From Candidatus Krumholzibacteriia bacterium (lineage in GTDB: Bacteria; Krumholzibacteriota; Krumholzibacteriia; WVZY01; JAKEHA01): 64,000 nucleotides of DNA. Shown here in pieces: positions 39,738 to 47,904 of this stretch. A program made the translations under genes and the position numbers. Numbering within the stretch: the first letter of the stretch is position 1; every line of letters starts with the position of its first letter. The notes beneath the pieces were generated by a model. That model ran no database searches and was not told where the DNA came from. It was given only the letters and a program-made list of their open reading frames with translations. The stretch is taken from contig JAOUHG010000001.1 of the NCBI GenBank assembly GCA_029865265.1, forward strand, positions 242,184 through 306,183. Direction: 5' to 3'.

Positions 39738-40331
39738 ATGGCCAGTAAAATCATCGTGGCGCAGCCCACCGGGTTTGTTTCTCCGCGTCTGGAGGGGAAG
39801 CTGATTGCGGGCAAGGGTGGTCGGGGCGTGTTTGCGCGCGAACGGGTGCGCGCGGGGGAACTCCTGGTGGTGTGGGGTGGCGAAGTGGTCGACGGTGACA
39901 CGCTGCGCTCGATGTCGGTGGATCGATTCCGGCTCGCGCTGCAGGTGGAGGAGGGGCTCTACCTTCTCACCACCCACGAAGGCCCGGCGGACTGGGTCAA
40001 CCACTCGTGCGCGCCCAACGCCGGAATGCAGGGCCAGGTGGTGCTGGTTGCGATGCGGGACATCCGCGCGGGCGAAGAGATCACCTTCGACTATGCCATG
40101 AGCGACGGGTCCACCTACGACGAGTTCGAGTGCCGTTGCGGCGCCAGGACCTGCCGCGGCCGCATGAACGGCTCGGACTGGAGTCTTCCCGAACTGCAGG
40201 AACGCTACGCGGGCTACTTCTCACCCTACCTGCAGCGGCGCATCGACGCCGCCCGCGCCAACGGGGGCAAGGCGTCGGCGCGCAGGCTCGCGGCGGAACG
40301 GCGGGTCGGGGTCGTCACGCGCCGCAGCTAG
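39738..40331 (+). CDS. SET-domain protein lysine methyltransferase with post-SET motif
   Basis: 197 aa. All SET signatures are in order: GRGVFARERVRAGELL (SAM loop), DWVNHSCAPNAGM (the NHSCxPN catalytic motif), GEEITFDYAMSD (the ELTFDY-like motif), and a post-SET CRCGARTCRGR whose cysteines usually share a zinc with the catalytic core. Bacterial SET proteins of this short type methylate lysines on proteins and are patchily distributed. The C-terminus is helical and basic (AARANGGKASARRLAAERR). It starts 193 bases after the CrtI pair and is followed by FbaB; no obvious substrate gene is beside it. Confidence 0.88.
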   Translation: MASKIIVAQPTGFVSPRLEGKLIAGKGGRGVFARERVRAGELLVVWGGEVVDGDTLRSMSVDRFRLALQVEEGLYLLTTHEGPADWVNHSCAPNAGMQGQVVLVAMRDIRAGEEITFDYAMSDGSTYDEFECRCGARTCRGRMNGSDWSLPELQERYAGYFSPYLQRRIDAARANGGKASARRLAAERRVGVVTRRS

Positions 40332-40353
40332 ACGCGGCTGCGCGACCGGGCCG

Positions 40354-40383
40354 CTGACGCCCGGCGGTCCCCTGTGTTAAGAT
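40354..40383 (+). promoter_or_regulatory. Promoter of fbaB
   Basis: CTGACG (40354-40359), 18 bases, TAAGAT (40378-40383), ahead of a strong ribosome binding site at 40439-40444. Confidence 0.5.
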
Positions 40384-40448
40384 CGTCGTGCCGCAATCGC
40401 CCGGGAGTGCCCGGGCCTTTCAAGTAATGGATACCCCCAGGAGGAACG

Positions 40449-41396
40449 ATGCCGAAGACTCTTCAGACCGACACGTCAGGCGCGGTCGATCAGATCCTCG
40501 ATCACTACCGCTCCGAGAACCCCGGCGTCCGGGCGAACATCTACCGCCTGTTGACCACCGGAAGGCTCGCGGGAACGGGCAAACTCGTCATTCTGCCGGT
40601 TGATCAGGGCTTCGAGCACGGTCCGGCGCGAAGCTTTGCGGTGAACCCCGCGGGCTACGATCCCGCCTACCACGCGCAGCTCGCGGTCGACGCCGGTTGC
40701 AATGCCTACGCGGCGCCCTATGGCTTCATCAGCCAGGTCGCGCACGAGTACGCCGGCAGGATTCCACTCATTTTGAAGATCAACAACCACGACGTCCTGT
40801 TCGACGAAAACGATCCGGCACCGGCCCAGACGGCGAGTGTTCGCGATGCGCTGCGCCTGGGTTGCGCTGCCATCGGCTTTACCATCTATCCCGGTTCGGC
40901 CCACTGGAAGGCCATGTACGAGAACCTGCGCGTGCTGGCCGAGGAAGCGCGGAACAACGGGCTCGCCGTGGTGGTGTGGTCGTACCCGCGCGGCTCGGGG
41001 CTGTCCAAGGATGGCGAAACCGGGATCGACGTGGTTGCCTATGCGGCCCAGATCGCGGCCCAGCTGGGCGCACACGTCATCAAGGTGAAGCTGCCCAGCG
41101 ACCACCTGGAGCAGGATGCGGCCAAGAAGGTGTACCTGGCCGAGAAGGTTGCCATTGGAACGCTGGCCGATCGCGTGAAGCACGTCATGCAGGCGTCGTT
41201 TGCGGGCAAGCGTATTGTGGTGTTCTCGGGCGGCGGCAAGAAGGGCGAGGGTGCCGTGTTCGACGAGGCGCGCGCCATCCGCGATGGCGGGGGCAACGGC
41301 TCCATCATCGGACGCAACTCATTCCAGCGCCCGAAGGCGGAGGCCGTGAAGTTCCTGCACACCATCATGGACATCTACGCCGGCAAGATCGACTGA
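40449..41396 (+). CDS. fbaB: Class I fructose-bisphosphate aldolase, DhnA/FbaB type
   Basis: 315 aa; AGGAGG precedes the ATG. The TIM barrel shows the archaeal-type class I aldolase pattern: KLVILPVDQGFEHGP, LILKINNHD, LGCAAIGFTIYPGS, VWSYPRGSGL and AHVIKVKLPSDH, which holds the Schiff-base lysine. GKRIVVFSGGGKKGE and GGNGSIIGRNSFQRP form the phosphate site. It interconverts fructose 1,6-bisphosphate with DHAP and glyceraldehyde 3-phosphate in glycolysis and gluconeogenesis. It is a single-gene unit with its own promoter and a very strong terminator. Confidence 0.93.
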   Translation: MPKTLQTDTSGAVDQILDHYRSENPGVRANIYRLLTTGRLAGTGKLVILPVDQGFEHGPARSFAVNPAGYDPAYHAQLAVDAGCNAYAAPYGFISQVAHEYAGRIPLILKINNHDVLFDENDPAPAQTASVRDALRLGCAAIGFTIYPGSAHWKAMYENLRVLAEEARNNGLAVVVWSYPRGSGLSKDGETGIDVVAYAAQIAAQLGAHVIKVKLPSDHLEQDAAKKVYLAEKVAIGTLADRVKHVMQASFAGKRIVVFSGGGKKGEGAVFDEARAIRDGGGNGSIIGRNSFQRPKAEAVKFLHTIMDIYAGKID

Positions 41397-41424
41397 CACC
41401 GCTGGCGGGACAATCCACAATGAG

Positions 41425-41460
41425 AAAGGGCCGGTTCGGTGAACCGGCCCTTTTGCTTTT
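41425..41460 (+). terminator. Intrinsic terminator of fbaB
   Basis: A 13-bp perfect stem (41425-41437 with 41441-41453) around loop GGT, with the 3' arm running into TTTTGCTTTT. It may also serve the leftward gene that ends at 41481. Confidence 0.93.
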
Positions 41461-41480
41461 CCAGACGGGTGAGGGGGATG

Positions 41481-41951
41481 CTAGCGTCCCAGCGTCACTC
41501 CCACGTGAAAGCAGTAGCTCTCCAGATTGCCGCCGTTGTCCGGCTCGAGGAACTGCCACTTGAATTCTCCGAATACGCCGATCGGTCCGGGGAGCACGTT
41601 GAGCCCCGCCAGCGCGTACCAACCCCAGTCGTCCTTTATGTCGGCGTCGCCCGAGAAGAAGTAGTAGCCGAGGCCGAGGCCGGCGTACAGCGTGCCGAGC
41701 TTCACCTTGGCGGTGGCCTCGATGGGCGTGATGTTGAAGTCCGAATCGCTGAAGTTTATGTAGCTCACCCGCGTGTCCATGCTGATGATCGGCGTAAACG
41801 AGGAATCGAACTTCAAGCCGGCCCCGAAGCCGTCCTTGCTGGAGTCCTTTGGATTCCAGTAGGCGGCGTAGACGCCGATCGCCTGTGCGGCGGGCGCGAC
41901 GACGGTGGCCGTGGCCGCGACGAGTACGAAAAATAGTGCAAGACGCTTCAT
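41481..41951 (-). CDS. Small outer-membrane beta-barrel protein
   Basis: 156 aa from the ATG at 41951 after AGGAGG. A signal peptide (1-24, ending AAQA) is followed by about eight short amphipathic strands (DGFGAGLKFDSSFTPIISMDTRVSYINF, GTLYAGLGLGYYFF, WGWYALAGLNVLP, GVFGEFKWQFLEP) and a terminal CFHVGVTLGR. Size and pattern fit an eight-stranded OmpA/OmpX-type or OmpW-like barrel; the exact family is not certain. It is divergent from the AI-2E gene, with 148 bases between. Confidence 0.7.
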   Translation of the reverse strand: MKRLALFFVLVAATATVVAPAAQAIGVYAAYWNPKDSSKDGFGAGLKFDSSFTPIISMDTRVSYINFSDSDFNITPIEATAKVKLGTLYAGLGLGYYFFSGDADIKDDWGWYALAGLNVLPGPIGVFGEFKWQFLEPDNGGNLESYCFHVGVTLGR

Positions 41952-42099
41952 GATGCCCTCCTGGTGGCCGCCCGGAACGGGCGACCGTGGCACAGGATGT
42001 GGGTGCCGCTCGCGGGGCGCAAGAGATTTTTCTTTCGTGGGAGTGGCGCGCATGGAACAATGGACACCTTCCCAGCCCTTCACGAGGAGGGGGCTCGTC

Positions 42100-43158
42100 A
42101 TGTCCGTCGCCGAAATCTATCGACGAAACTTCCTGTCGCTCCTGCTCACGGTCGTGAGCGTTGCGTTCATCATCATGTTGCGGCGTTTCCTGGTGCCGCT
42201 GGTGCTCGCGGCCATTTTCGCCGCGCTGGTGAACCCCATGTACAAGTGGCTGGAGCGGGCATTTCGCGGGCGCAGGGCGCTCGCCTCCATCACCACCATC
42301 CTGATCGTGTTCCTGCTGGTGGTGGTGCCACTCACCTTCTTTGCCGGCGTCCTGGTGTCCGAGGCCGTGCAGGTGAGCAACAGTGCGGTGCCGTGGATCC
42401 AGAAGCAGCTTCACAGCCCGGACGAGTTCATGCAGAAGCTGCACGCGCTGCCCTTTGCGGAGAGGCTCGTGCCGTACCAGAGCCAGATACTGCAGCGTCT
42501 CGCGGAGGCCGTGCGGACCATCGGTTCCTTCATGGTGGACCGACTCTCGGACGCAACCCGGGGGACGATTGTCTTCTTCTTCAACGTGGCGATCCTCCTC
42601 TACGCGATGTTCTTCTTTCTCATGGATGGCCGGAGCTATCTGGACGGCATCACGAGATCGCTGCCACTTTCGCCCCGCGAAAGCGCGCGTATCGTGGATC
42701 AGTTCGTTTCGGTGACGCGCGCCGCGCTTACCAGCACGGTGGTCATCGGGGTCATCCAGGGCACGTTGGGGGGAATTGCACTGGGCATCATGGGGGTTCC
42801 CGGGGCCGTGTTCTGGGGTACCCTGATGGCGGTACTCTCCATGATCCCCGGGCTGGGAACCGCCATCGTGTGGGTGCCGGTGTGCATCTACCTGTTTGCC
42901 ACCGGGCGCCCCGGTGTGAGCATCGGGCTGGCGGTCTATTTTGCGCTGGTGGTGGGGTCGGTGGACAACCTGCTGCGGCCGCGCCTGGTGGGCAAGGGAA
43001 CCCAGATGCCCGACCTGCTCGTACTACTGTCAACGCTGGGTGGTCTCATGATGTTCGGGGCGGTGGGTTTCATCCTGGGCCCGGTGCTGGCCGCCCTGTT
43101 CGTTACCACATGGAACATCTTCAACGCATTCGTCCAGGAGTCCAGGGAGAGCGCGTGA
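42100..43158 (+). CDS. AI-2E family permease (PerM/TqsA type)
   Basis: 352 aa; the ATG follows CGAGGAGG. Seven or eight membrane helices in the usual pattern, with two helices at the start, a long extracellular/periplasmic segment (HSPDEFMQKLHALPFAERL), the conserved GVIQGTLGGIALGIMGVPGAVFWGTLMAVLSMIPGLGTAIVW and the signature VGSVDNLLRPRLVGKG. Members export autoinducer-2 (TqsA), act as Na/H antiporters or have other roles, so the cargo is unassigned. It precedes sppA by 43 bases with the same direction and is likely co-transcribed. Confidence 0.88.
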   Translation: MSVAEIYRRNFLSLLLTVVSVAFIIMLRRFLVPLVLAAIFAALVNPMYKWLERAFRGRRALASITTILIVFLLVVVPLTFFAGVLVSEAVQVSNSAVPWIQKQLHSPDEFMQKLHALPFAERLVPYQSQILQRLAEAVRTIGSFMVDRLSDATRGTIVFFFNVAILLYAMFFFLMDGRSYLDGITRSLPLSPRESARIVDQFVSVTRAALTSTVVIGVIQGTLGGIALGIMGVPGAVFWGTLMAVLSMIPGLGTAIVWVPVCIYLFATGRPGVSIGLAVYFALVVGSVDNLLRPRLVGKGTQMPDLLVLLSTLGGLMMFGAVGFILGPVLAALFVTTWNIFNAFVQESRESA

Positions 43159-43201
43159 AGCGCCCCGCACCCGGGGTGGCTTCACTGGAAAGGAAGCGGA
43201 T

Positions 43202-44935
43202 ATGAATTTCATCAAGACAGTGATCGCGGTGCTCGTGGCCCAGCTCCTGCTGGGCGTGACCCTCTTCTTCGGACTCGTGCTGATCACGGCGCTGTTCACC
43301 GCGGACGAGGGTGTCAAGGTGGCGGATGGCTCGTGGCTGGAACTGGACATCTACGGACAGATTCCCACCTACGATCCGCCGGAGTCGATTGCGTCGTCCA
43401 TCATCGACACGGATCAGGAGACCCTCACCCGGTTGCTTACCAACATGGAGAAGGCCGCCGCCGACAAGCGCATCGAGGGCGTGATCATGAAGGTGTCGAG
43501 TTCCAACTCGCTCGGGCTGGCGTCCATGGACGAACTGCGCGAAGCGGTGGGCCGCGTGCGCGCGGCGGGCAAGCCGGTGATCGCGTACTCCGACGGCCTC
43601 GACCGCAACACGCTCTACCTGGCATCGGCGTGCGACTCCATCTTCATGCCCGACGTGTCCGACCTGGTCTTCACCGGCTACGGATACGTGGACATGTTCG
43701 CCAAAGGGGCGCTCGACAAGCTCGACGTGCACCAGAATCTCCACAAGATCCGCGACTACAAGACCGCGGCGGAAATGCTGCAGCGCGACTCCATGTCGCC
43801 CGAAGCCAGGGAAATGGCCAACTGGCTGATCGACGAGGTGTGGGACGTGGAGCTGGGCGCGATCTCCCGCGATCGTGGCATCCCCATGGCCGAGATGCAG
43901 GGGCACATGGACCACGCGCTGTTTGACGCGCAGGAGGCGCTGGATGCCGGCTTCATCGACGGCATGCGCTACTGGGACGAACTGGAAGAGGACCTGGGCG
44001 GCGAGGACGGGCTGGAGACCATTTCTTCCGACGACTACGCGGACGTCTCCCGTGCGCAGGCCGGACTCAAGGGTAAGCAGCGCATCGCGGTGGTGCACGC
44101 CTACGGCATGATCGGCGGGCGCAAGAGCCGGGTGGATCCCTCGCTGGGTACGTTGATGGGACACGAGACGGTGATACGCGACCTGCGCGCTGCGGCCGAG
44201 GACAAGAACGTGGCGGCCATCATCTTCCGCGTGGACAGCCGCGGCGGCGACGCGCTCACCAGCGAGTTGATCTCGCGCGAGGTGGGGAAGATCGCGGAGG
44301 ACAAGCCGGTCATCGTGTCCATGGGTGACGTGGCGGCCTCGGGCGGCTACGCGATCGCCTTCCGGGGCACGAAGATCATCGCCGATTCGCTCACCATCAC
44401 CGGTTCCATCGGTTCCATCTACGGCAAGATCAACATGGCCGGGCTGTGGAACAAGATGGGGGTCACCTTTGACTGGGTGACGCGCGGACCCAACGCGCTG
44501 CTGTGGTCGGGTGTGACCGACTTCGACGCGGAGCAGTGGAAGCGTATCGAGAGCCATCACGACAACTCCTTCCAGTTCTGGCTCAACAACATCAGCGAGG
44601 CGCGCGGCATTCCCATGGACGAACTGCTGCCCCTCACCGAGGGACGGGTGTGGACGGGACGCCAGGCCAGGGAACGCCGCCTGATCGACGACGTCGGCGG
44701 GTACTCGCGCGCCGTCGAGGTGGCCAAGGAGGAGGCGGGGATCCCCGCCGACGAGGAAGTGGCCTTCGTTCACTATCCGAAGCGCCGCGGGCTCTATGAC
44801 CTGATCACCAGCGGTGACGCGCCGCTCACGGTGGTGAGCTGGACGGTGCAGCGCTGGTTCAAGGAGGACGTCGCGGAGACGGCGCGCCTGCTCACCAGCG
44901 GGCGCATGCGGGTGTGGACGGGCGTCACGGACTAG
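43202..44935 (+). CDS. sppA: Signal peptide peptidase SppA, 67-kDa tandem type
   Basis: 577 aa; GGAAAGGAAG precedes the ATG. One N-terminal membrane helix (4-32) and two ClpP/crotonase-like repeats. The catalytic Lys187 lies in the N-terminal repeat (IRDYKTAAEML) and the catalytic Ser380 in the C-terminal repeat (GDVAASGGYAIA), the same split dyad as in E. coli SppA. It degrades cleaved signal peptides within the membrane. It probably forms an operon with the AI-2E gene. It ends exactly where the convergent oxidase gene ends. Confidence 0.92.
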   Translation: MNFIKTVIAVLVAQLLLGVTLFFGLVLITALFTADEGVKVADGSWLELDIYGQIPTYDPPESIASSIIDTDQETLTRLLTNMEKAAADKRIEGVIMKVSSSNSLGLASMDELREAVGRVRAAGKPVIAYSDGLDRNTLYLASACDSIFMPDVSDLVFTGYGYVDMFAKGALDKLDVHQNLHKIRDYKTAAEMLQRDSMSPEAREMANWLIDEVWDVELGAISRDRGIPMAEMQGHMDHALFDAQEALDAGFIDGMRYWDELEEDLGGEDGLETISSDDYADVSRAQAGLKGKQRIAVVHAYGMIGGRKSRVDPSLGTLMGHETVIRDLRAAAEDKNVAAIIFRVDSRGGDALTSELISREVGKIAEDKPVIVSMGDVAASGGYAIAFRGTKIIADSLTITGSIGSIYGKINMAGLWNKMGVTFDWVTRGPNALLWSGVTDFDAEQWKRIESHHDNSFQFWLNNISEARGIPMDELLPLTEGRVWTGRQARERRLIDDVGGYSRAVEVAKEEAGIPADEEVAFVHYPKRRGLYDLITSGDAPLTVVSWTVQRWFKEDVAETARLLTSGRMRVWTGVTD

Positions 44936-46063
44936 TCAGCCGCGCGCGAATCGCGCGAGAGAAAACGGCGAGAGATCAAGCGCGGGTGCGCCGTCGAGCG
45001 TCCACTGGGCGGCCGCCTCGCCCACGGCACTCGCGAACTTGAAGCCGTGCCCCGAGCACGCGCTCACCAGCAGCACGTTGGGGTGCTGCGGGTGGGTGTC
45101 GATCACGAAGTGCCCGTCGGGCGTGTGGGTGTACATGCACGTCGCGGTTACGATCAGTTCGCCAAAGACTCCCGGCAGATAGCGGTCCGTGAGCGCACGA
45201 ATGGTGTCGATCTCGCGCTGGTGGACGCTGCGGTCAATGGTTTCCGGCGTGGCCGGTGTTCCCGGGTCGTGGATGGCCACCTTGAGGCCGCTTCCGCGGT
45301 CGGGGAAGCCGTAGAGCAGGCGGCCGGTTTCGAACTCCACCGCCCAAACCGGCATCGCGCGGGCCGCGGTGGAATCCGCGGCGCAGAACCAGAACAGCGG
45401 CTGCCGCGCCACCGCTGCAGTCACGCCCGCCCGCGCGAGTGGTTCGGTCATCCACGCGCCGGTGGCCAGCACGAGCCGCCCCACGGCGAAACGCCCCCGC
45501 GCGGTTTCGATCTCCACGCCATCGCCATTGGCCTTCCAGGACACCACGGGCTGGTCCGTGTTCACCTCCGCGCCGCGCGCGATCGCCCCGTCGAGGTGGG
45601 CCCGGATGCAGCGCGCCGGGTTCAGCAGGCCCGCGCGGGCCTCGGTGACGGTCTGCATGTCCGCGTCGGGCGTCAGCCATGGAAACGCGTGCTCCTGTTC
45701 CGCGGGCGAGTACTCGCGGATGGCGATGCCATGTTCAGCACCCGCCTTGCGCATGCCGGGGAGCAGTTCGCCGTTGGCGCGGCCCGCAAAGACACCACCC
45801 GTTTCCTCGATGAGCGTCTTGCCGGACTCGGCGGCAAGCCGGTGCCAGAGATCGTACGCGCGGCGCACCAGCGGGACGTAGCATGGGTCCTCGAAGTACG
45901 CCTCGCGGATCATGCGCGTCTCGCCGTGCGAGGAGCCGTGCGTGTGGGGCGGGGTGTGCGCGTCGAAGCCCGCCACACGTGCGCCGCGCGCGGCCAGATG
46001 GAACAGCGCCGCGCTTCCGGCCGCGCCGAGTCCCGCGACGATGCAGTCCATGCGTTCGGTCAT
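44936..46063 (-). CDS. Monomeric sarcosine/N-methyltryptophan oxidase-like flavoenzyme
   Basis: 375 aa from the ATG at 46063. FAD-binding start CIVAGLGAAGSAALFHLAARG, then GSSHGETRMIREAYFEDPCYVPL, a signature of MSOX/SolA. CMYTHTPDGHFVIDTHP carries the Cys to which FAD is covalently bound in that family, and SACSGHGFKFASAVGE completes it. It oxidises an N-methyl amino acid (sarcosine, N-methyltryptophan or pipecolate), releasing formaldehyde and H2O2. TACACT ends seven bases before the start with no ribosome binding site, so the mRNA may be leaderless. It could feed one-carbon units to a folate enzyme, but the GcvT-like gene is 9 kb away. Confidence 0.88.
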   Translation of the reverse strand: MTERMDCIVAGLGAAGSAALFHLAARGARVAGFDAHTPPHTHGSSHGETRMIREAYFEDPCYVPLVRRAYDLWHRLAAESGKTLIEETGGVFAGRANGELLPGMRKAGAEHGIAIREYSPAEQEHAFPWLTPDADMQTVTEARAGLLNPARCIRAHLDGAIARGAEVNTDQPVVSWKANGDGVEIETARGRFAVGRLVLATGAWMTEPLARAGVTAAVARQPLFWFCAADSTAARAMPVWAVEFETGRLLYGFPDRGSGLKVAIHDPGTPATPETIDRSVHQREIDTIRALTDRYLPGVFGELIVTATCMYTHTPDGHFVIDTHPQHPNVLLVSACSGHGFKFASAVGEAAAQWTLDGAPALDLSPFSLARFARG

Positions 46064-46070
46064 GGTGCCA

Positions 46071-46076
46071 AGTGTA
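46071..46076 (-). promoter_or_regulatory. -10 element of the solA-like gene
   Basis: TACACT, reading leftward, with TCGACG 18 bases upstream; it ends seven bases before ATG 46063. Confidence 0.45.
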
Positions 46077-46115
46077 CGACGCGCGGTCGCGCGCCGTCGA
46101 GGAGGGCCGATCACC

Positions 46116-46146
46116 TTGTGGAAGGGGGCATTTGTATGATATCATA
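46116..46146 (+). promoter_or_regulatory. Candidate promoter with palindrome before the 46203 gene
   Basis: TTGTGG (46116-46121), 18 bases, TATCAT (46140-46145). The perfect palindrome TATGATATCATA (46135-46146) covers the -10 and could be an operator or simply AT-rich promoter sequence. Confidence 0.4.
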
Positions 46147-46202
46147 GCCTCAAACCCAACCCTTGATATACGTCTTCAGCCATGCACCCAGGAGGCTCCC
46201 TG

Positions 46203-46853
46203 ATGAATCGTCTGTCGATGTTTGCGGCCGCCGCGGCGCTCGCGAGCGCCCTTTCCGTTACCCCGGCCGCCGCCCTCGTCGTCCAGCACATCGCCACCGA
46301 CGCCGAGCTGCTGGCCCTCCTTTCGGACGAACTGTTCGTGGCGGAGGGGCGCATCGGTGACGGCGCCGGCGCGGCCACGTTCGAGATCGACTTGGGCGGC
46401 GACACCGGCGCACCCGCCACCAGCGCGCAGTATGCGTGGCCCAACGGCGGCGCGGTCAACTGGACGCTGCACTACAACAACGTCACCAACCTGATCACCT
46501 TTACCGTGGACACAGTGGTGCTGCAATGGACCACGCCACTCTCCGGTTTCACCGATCTCTTTGTGCGAACGCGTGCCGTCAACGCGGACACCGAGATCCT
46601 GGTGGACGACCTGGTGCTCGACGCGGAGAACATCGGCGATGCTTCCCACGCCGTCGCCGATGGTCTCGACATCCTGTGGATCGCCGGGGGTGCGCTGGCG
46701 GACGGCTTCACGCTGACGGGTACCACCACCATGTCCTGGGGTGGTGCGATGCCAACGCAGTCGCGTCTTGCCTTCCAGATCAAGGTGGGTGTCACCAACA
46801 CGGTTCCCACCGAGCAGAGCACGTGGGGCAAGGTGAAGGCGCTCTATCGCTAG
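46203..46853 (+). CDS. Secreted protein with a choice-of-anchor-like domain
   Basis: 216 aa from the ATG at 46203 after AGGAGG; a start at 46182 would bury that site. Signal peptide (ending TPAAA). The rest is one beta-rich domain with VVQHIATDAELLALLSD, NWTLHYNNVTNLITFTVD and LFVRTRAVNADTEILVDDLVLD, the pattern of the choice-of-anchor families usually carrying an exported-sorting signal. No sorting tail of the PEP-CTERM or FlgD type is visible at its end (KVKALYR). Function unknown. Confidence 0.6.
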   Translation: MNRLSMFAAAAALASALSVTPAAALVVQHIATDAELLALLSDELFVAEGRIGDGAGAATFEIDLGGDTGAPATSAQYAWPNGGAVNWTLHYNNVTNLITFTVDTVVLQWTTPLSGFTDLFVRTRAVNADTEILVDDLVLDAENIGDASHAVADGLDILWIAGGALADGFTLTGTTTMSWGGAMPTQSRLAFQIKVGVTNTVPTEQSTWGKVKALYR

Positions 46854-46883
46854 AGAATCCTCGGCAAGCAGCGAGCGGGTAAG

Positions 46884-46919
46884 AAGGCGTCGCGCGGTTG
46901 CGCGGCGCCTTTTCTCTTT
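46884..46919 (+). terminator. Intrinsic terminator between convergent genes
   Basis: A 12-bp stem (46884-46895 with 46900-46911, one G-T pair) around loop GGTT, followed by TTTTCTCTTT. It terminates the 46203 gene and abuts the stop of the amidohydrolase gene. Confidence 0.85.
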
Positions 46920-47821
46920 CACACGCCCAGCAGCCGTGCGAGGTTTCCGCCCAGCACGCCCTCGCGTTCGCCGGCGCTGAATCCGGCCGCCAGCATGGCG
47001 TCGATCTGCGCCTGCAGGAGATCGGCACGGTAGCCGCGCGGGAACACCCCCGAGTCCGACCCGTACAGGATCCGCTCGGCACCGATGGCGTCTCTGGTCT
47101 GCCGGAATATGTCGGCGAGGGACAGCGGCGGCACACACTCCGCGGCCCAGCTCTGCGAGCCCGCCGTGTCCACGTACACGTTGCGGTAGGCGGCGGCAAG
47201 ATCCAGCGCCTCGTCGAAAAACCCGGCGCCGAAGTGGGGCAGGATGAAGGCCACGTCGGGGTGCGCGCGCGCCACCGCCGCGACGTCGCGCGGACGGCTC
47301 TTCTCGGCGGGGAACTCCGGATCGAGTCCGATCAGCTTTCGCACGCCCACCTTGAGCCGGCCACAGTGCACGAACGCCACCATGGCGTGCGCCTTGGCGA
47401 GTTCAAGCGCGGCGGTGACCTCGGGCGACTGGATGGAGTAGTCGTGCATGGCGGGAAAGAACAGCACGCCGCGGAAGCGGTAGCGTGGCAGGAGGCCGCG
47501 CAGCGCGGACAGCGTCACCGGCACGGCAGGATTCACGGTGGCGAAGGGAACGAATCGCCCGTTCGACGCCGCGGCCACCTCGCCCACCACGATCATCTCT
47601 TCGGGTATGGAGGCAAACAGGGCCGCGCGATCGACGCGGTGACGGTCCATCTCGCGGATCCAGCGCGCCGCGTGCGCGGCGGCGTCGGGCTCGGGGACTT
47701 CGATTCCGCCCGCGCGAATGCGGTCCAGCGTGGCTTCCGGATCTGAGCCGTTCACCAGTGTCGCCTGGTACTCGTAGAACTCGCGGCCGAAGAAGTGGGT
47801 ATGGGCGTCGAAGACGTTCAC
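46919..47821 (-). CDS. Amidohydrolase-2 family TIM-barrel metal-dependent hydrolase
   Basis: 300 aa from a GTG after GGAGAGG. The metal site HxH is in VFDAHTHFFG, and later ligands are in AFVHCGRL, ILPHFGAGF and ILYGSDSGVFPRGYR (the final Asp). This is the ACMSD/TIM-barrel amidohydrolase-related family, which hydrolyses or decarboxylates ring acids and related compounds; the substrate is unknown. It is divergent from amrS, and the shared 21-base region near 47840-47848 (TTATAGT/ACTATAA) probably holds back-to-back -10 boxes. Confidence 0.85.
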   Translation of the reverse strand: MNVFDAHTHFFGREFYEYQATLVNGSDPEATLDRIRAGGIEVPEPDAAAHAARWIREMDRHRVDRAALFASIPEEMIVVGEVAAASNGRFVPFATVNPAVPVTLSALRGLLPRYRFRGVLFFPAMHDYSIQSPEVTAALELAKAHAMVAFVHCGRLKVGVRKLIGLDPEFPAEKSRPRDVAAVARAHPDVAFILPHFGAGFFDEALDLAAAYRNVYVDTAGSQSWAAECVPPLSLADIFRQTRDAIGAERILYGSDSGVFPRGYRADLLQAQIDAMLAAGFSAGEREGVLGGNLARLLGV

Positions 47822-47841
47822 GGTTCGGGCCTCTCCGGTGT

Positions 47842-47847
47842 TATAGT
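47842..47847 (+). promoter_or_regulatory. -10 box of amrS, overlapping a divergent -10
   Basis: TATAGT on the plus strand; the complement reads ACTATA, giving TATAAC for the leftward amidohydrolase gene. The -35 boxes are not clear. Confidence 0.4.
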
Positions 47848-47904
47848 CTCACTGAACAGTATGGCCGCGCCGGGCCGCTTTGGTCAACCGCGCCGGTATG
47901 TCCC

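Noticed and set aside
46135..46146. TATGATATCATA palindrome as a regulator site
   Set aside because: It overlaps a -10 box, where AT-rich palindromes arise easily, and no second copy or regulator gene is nearby.
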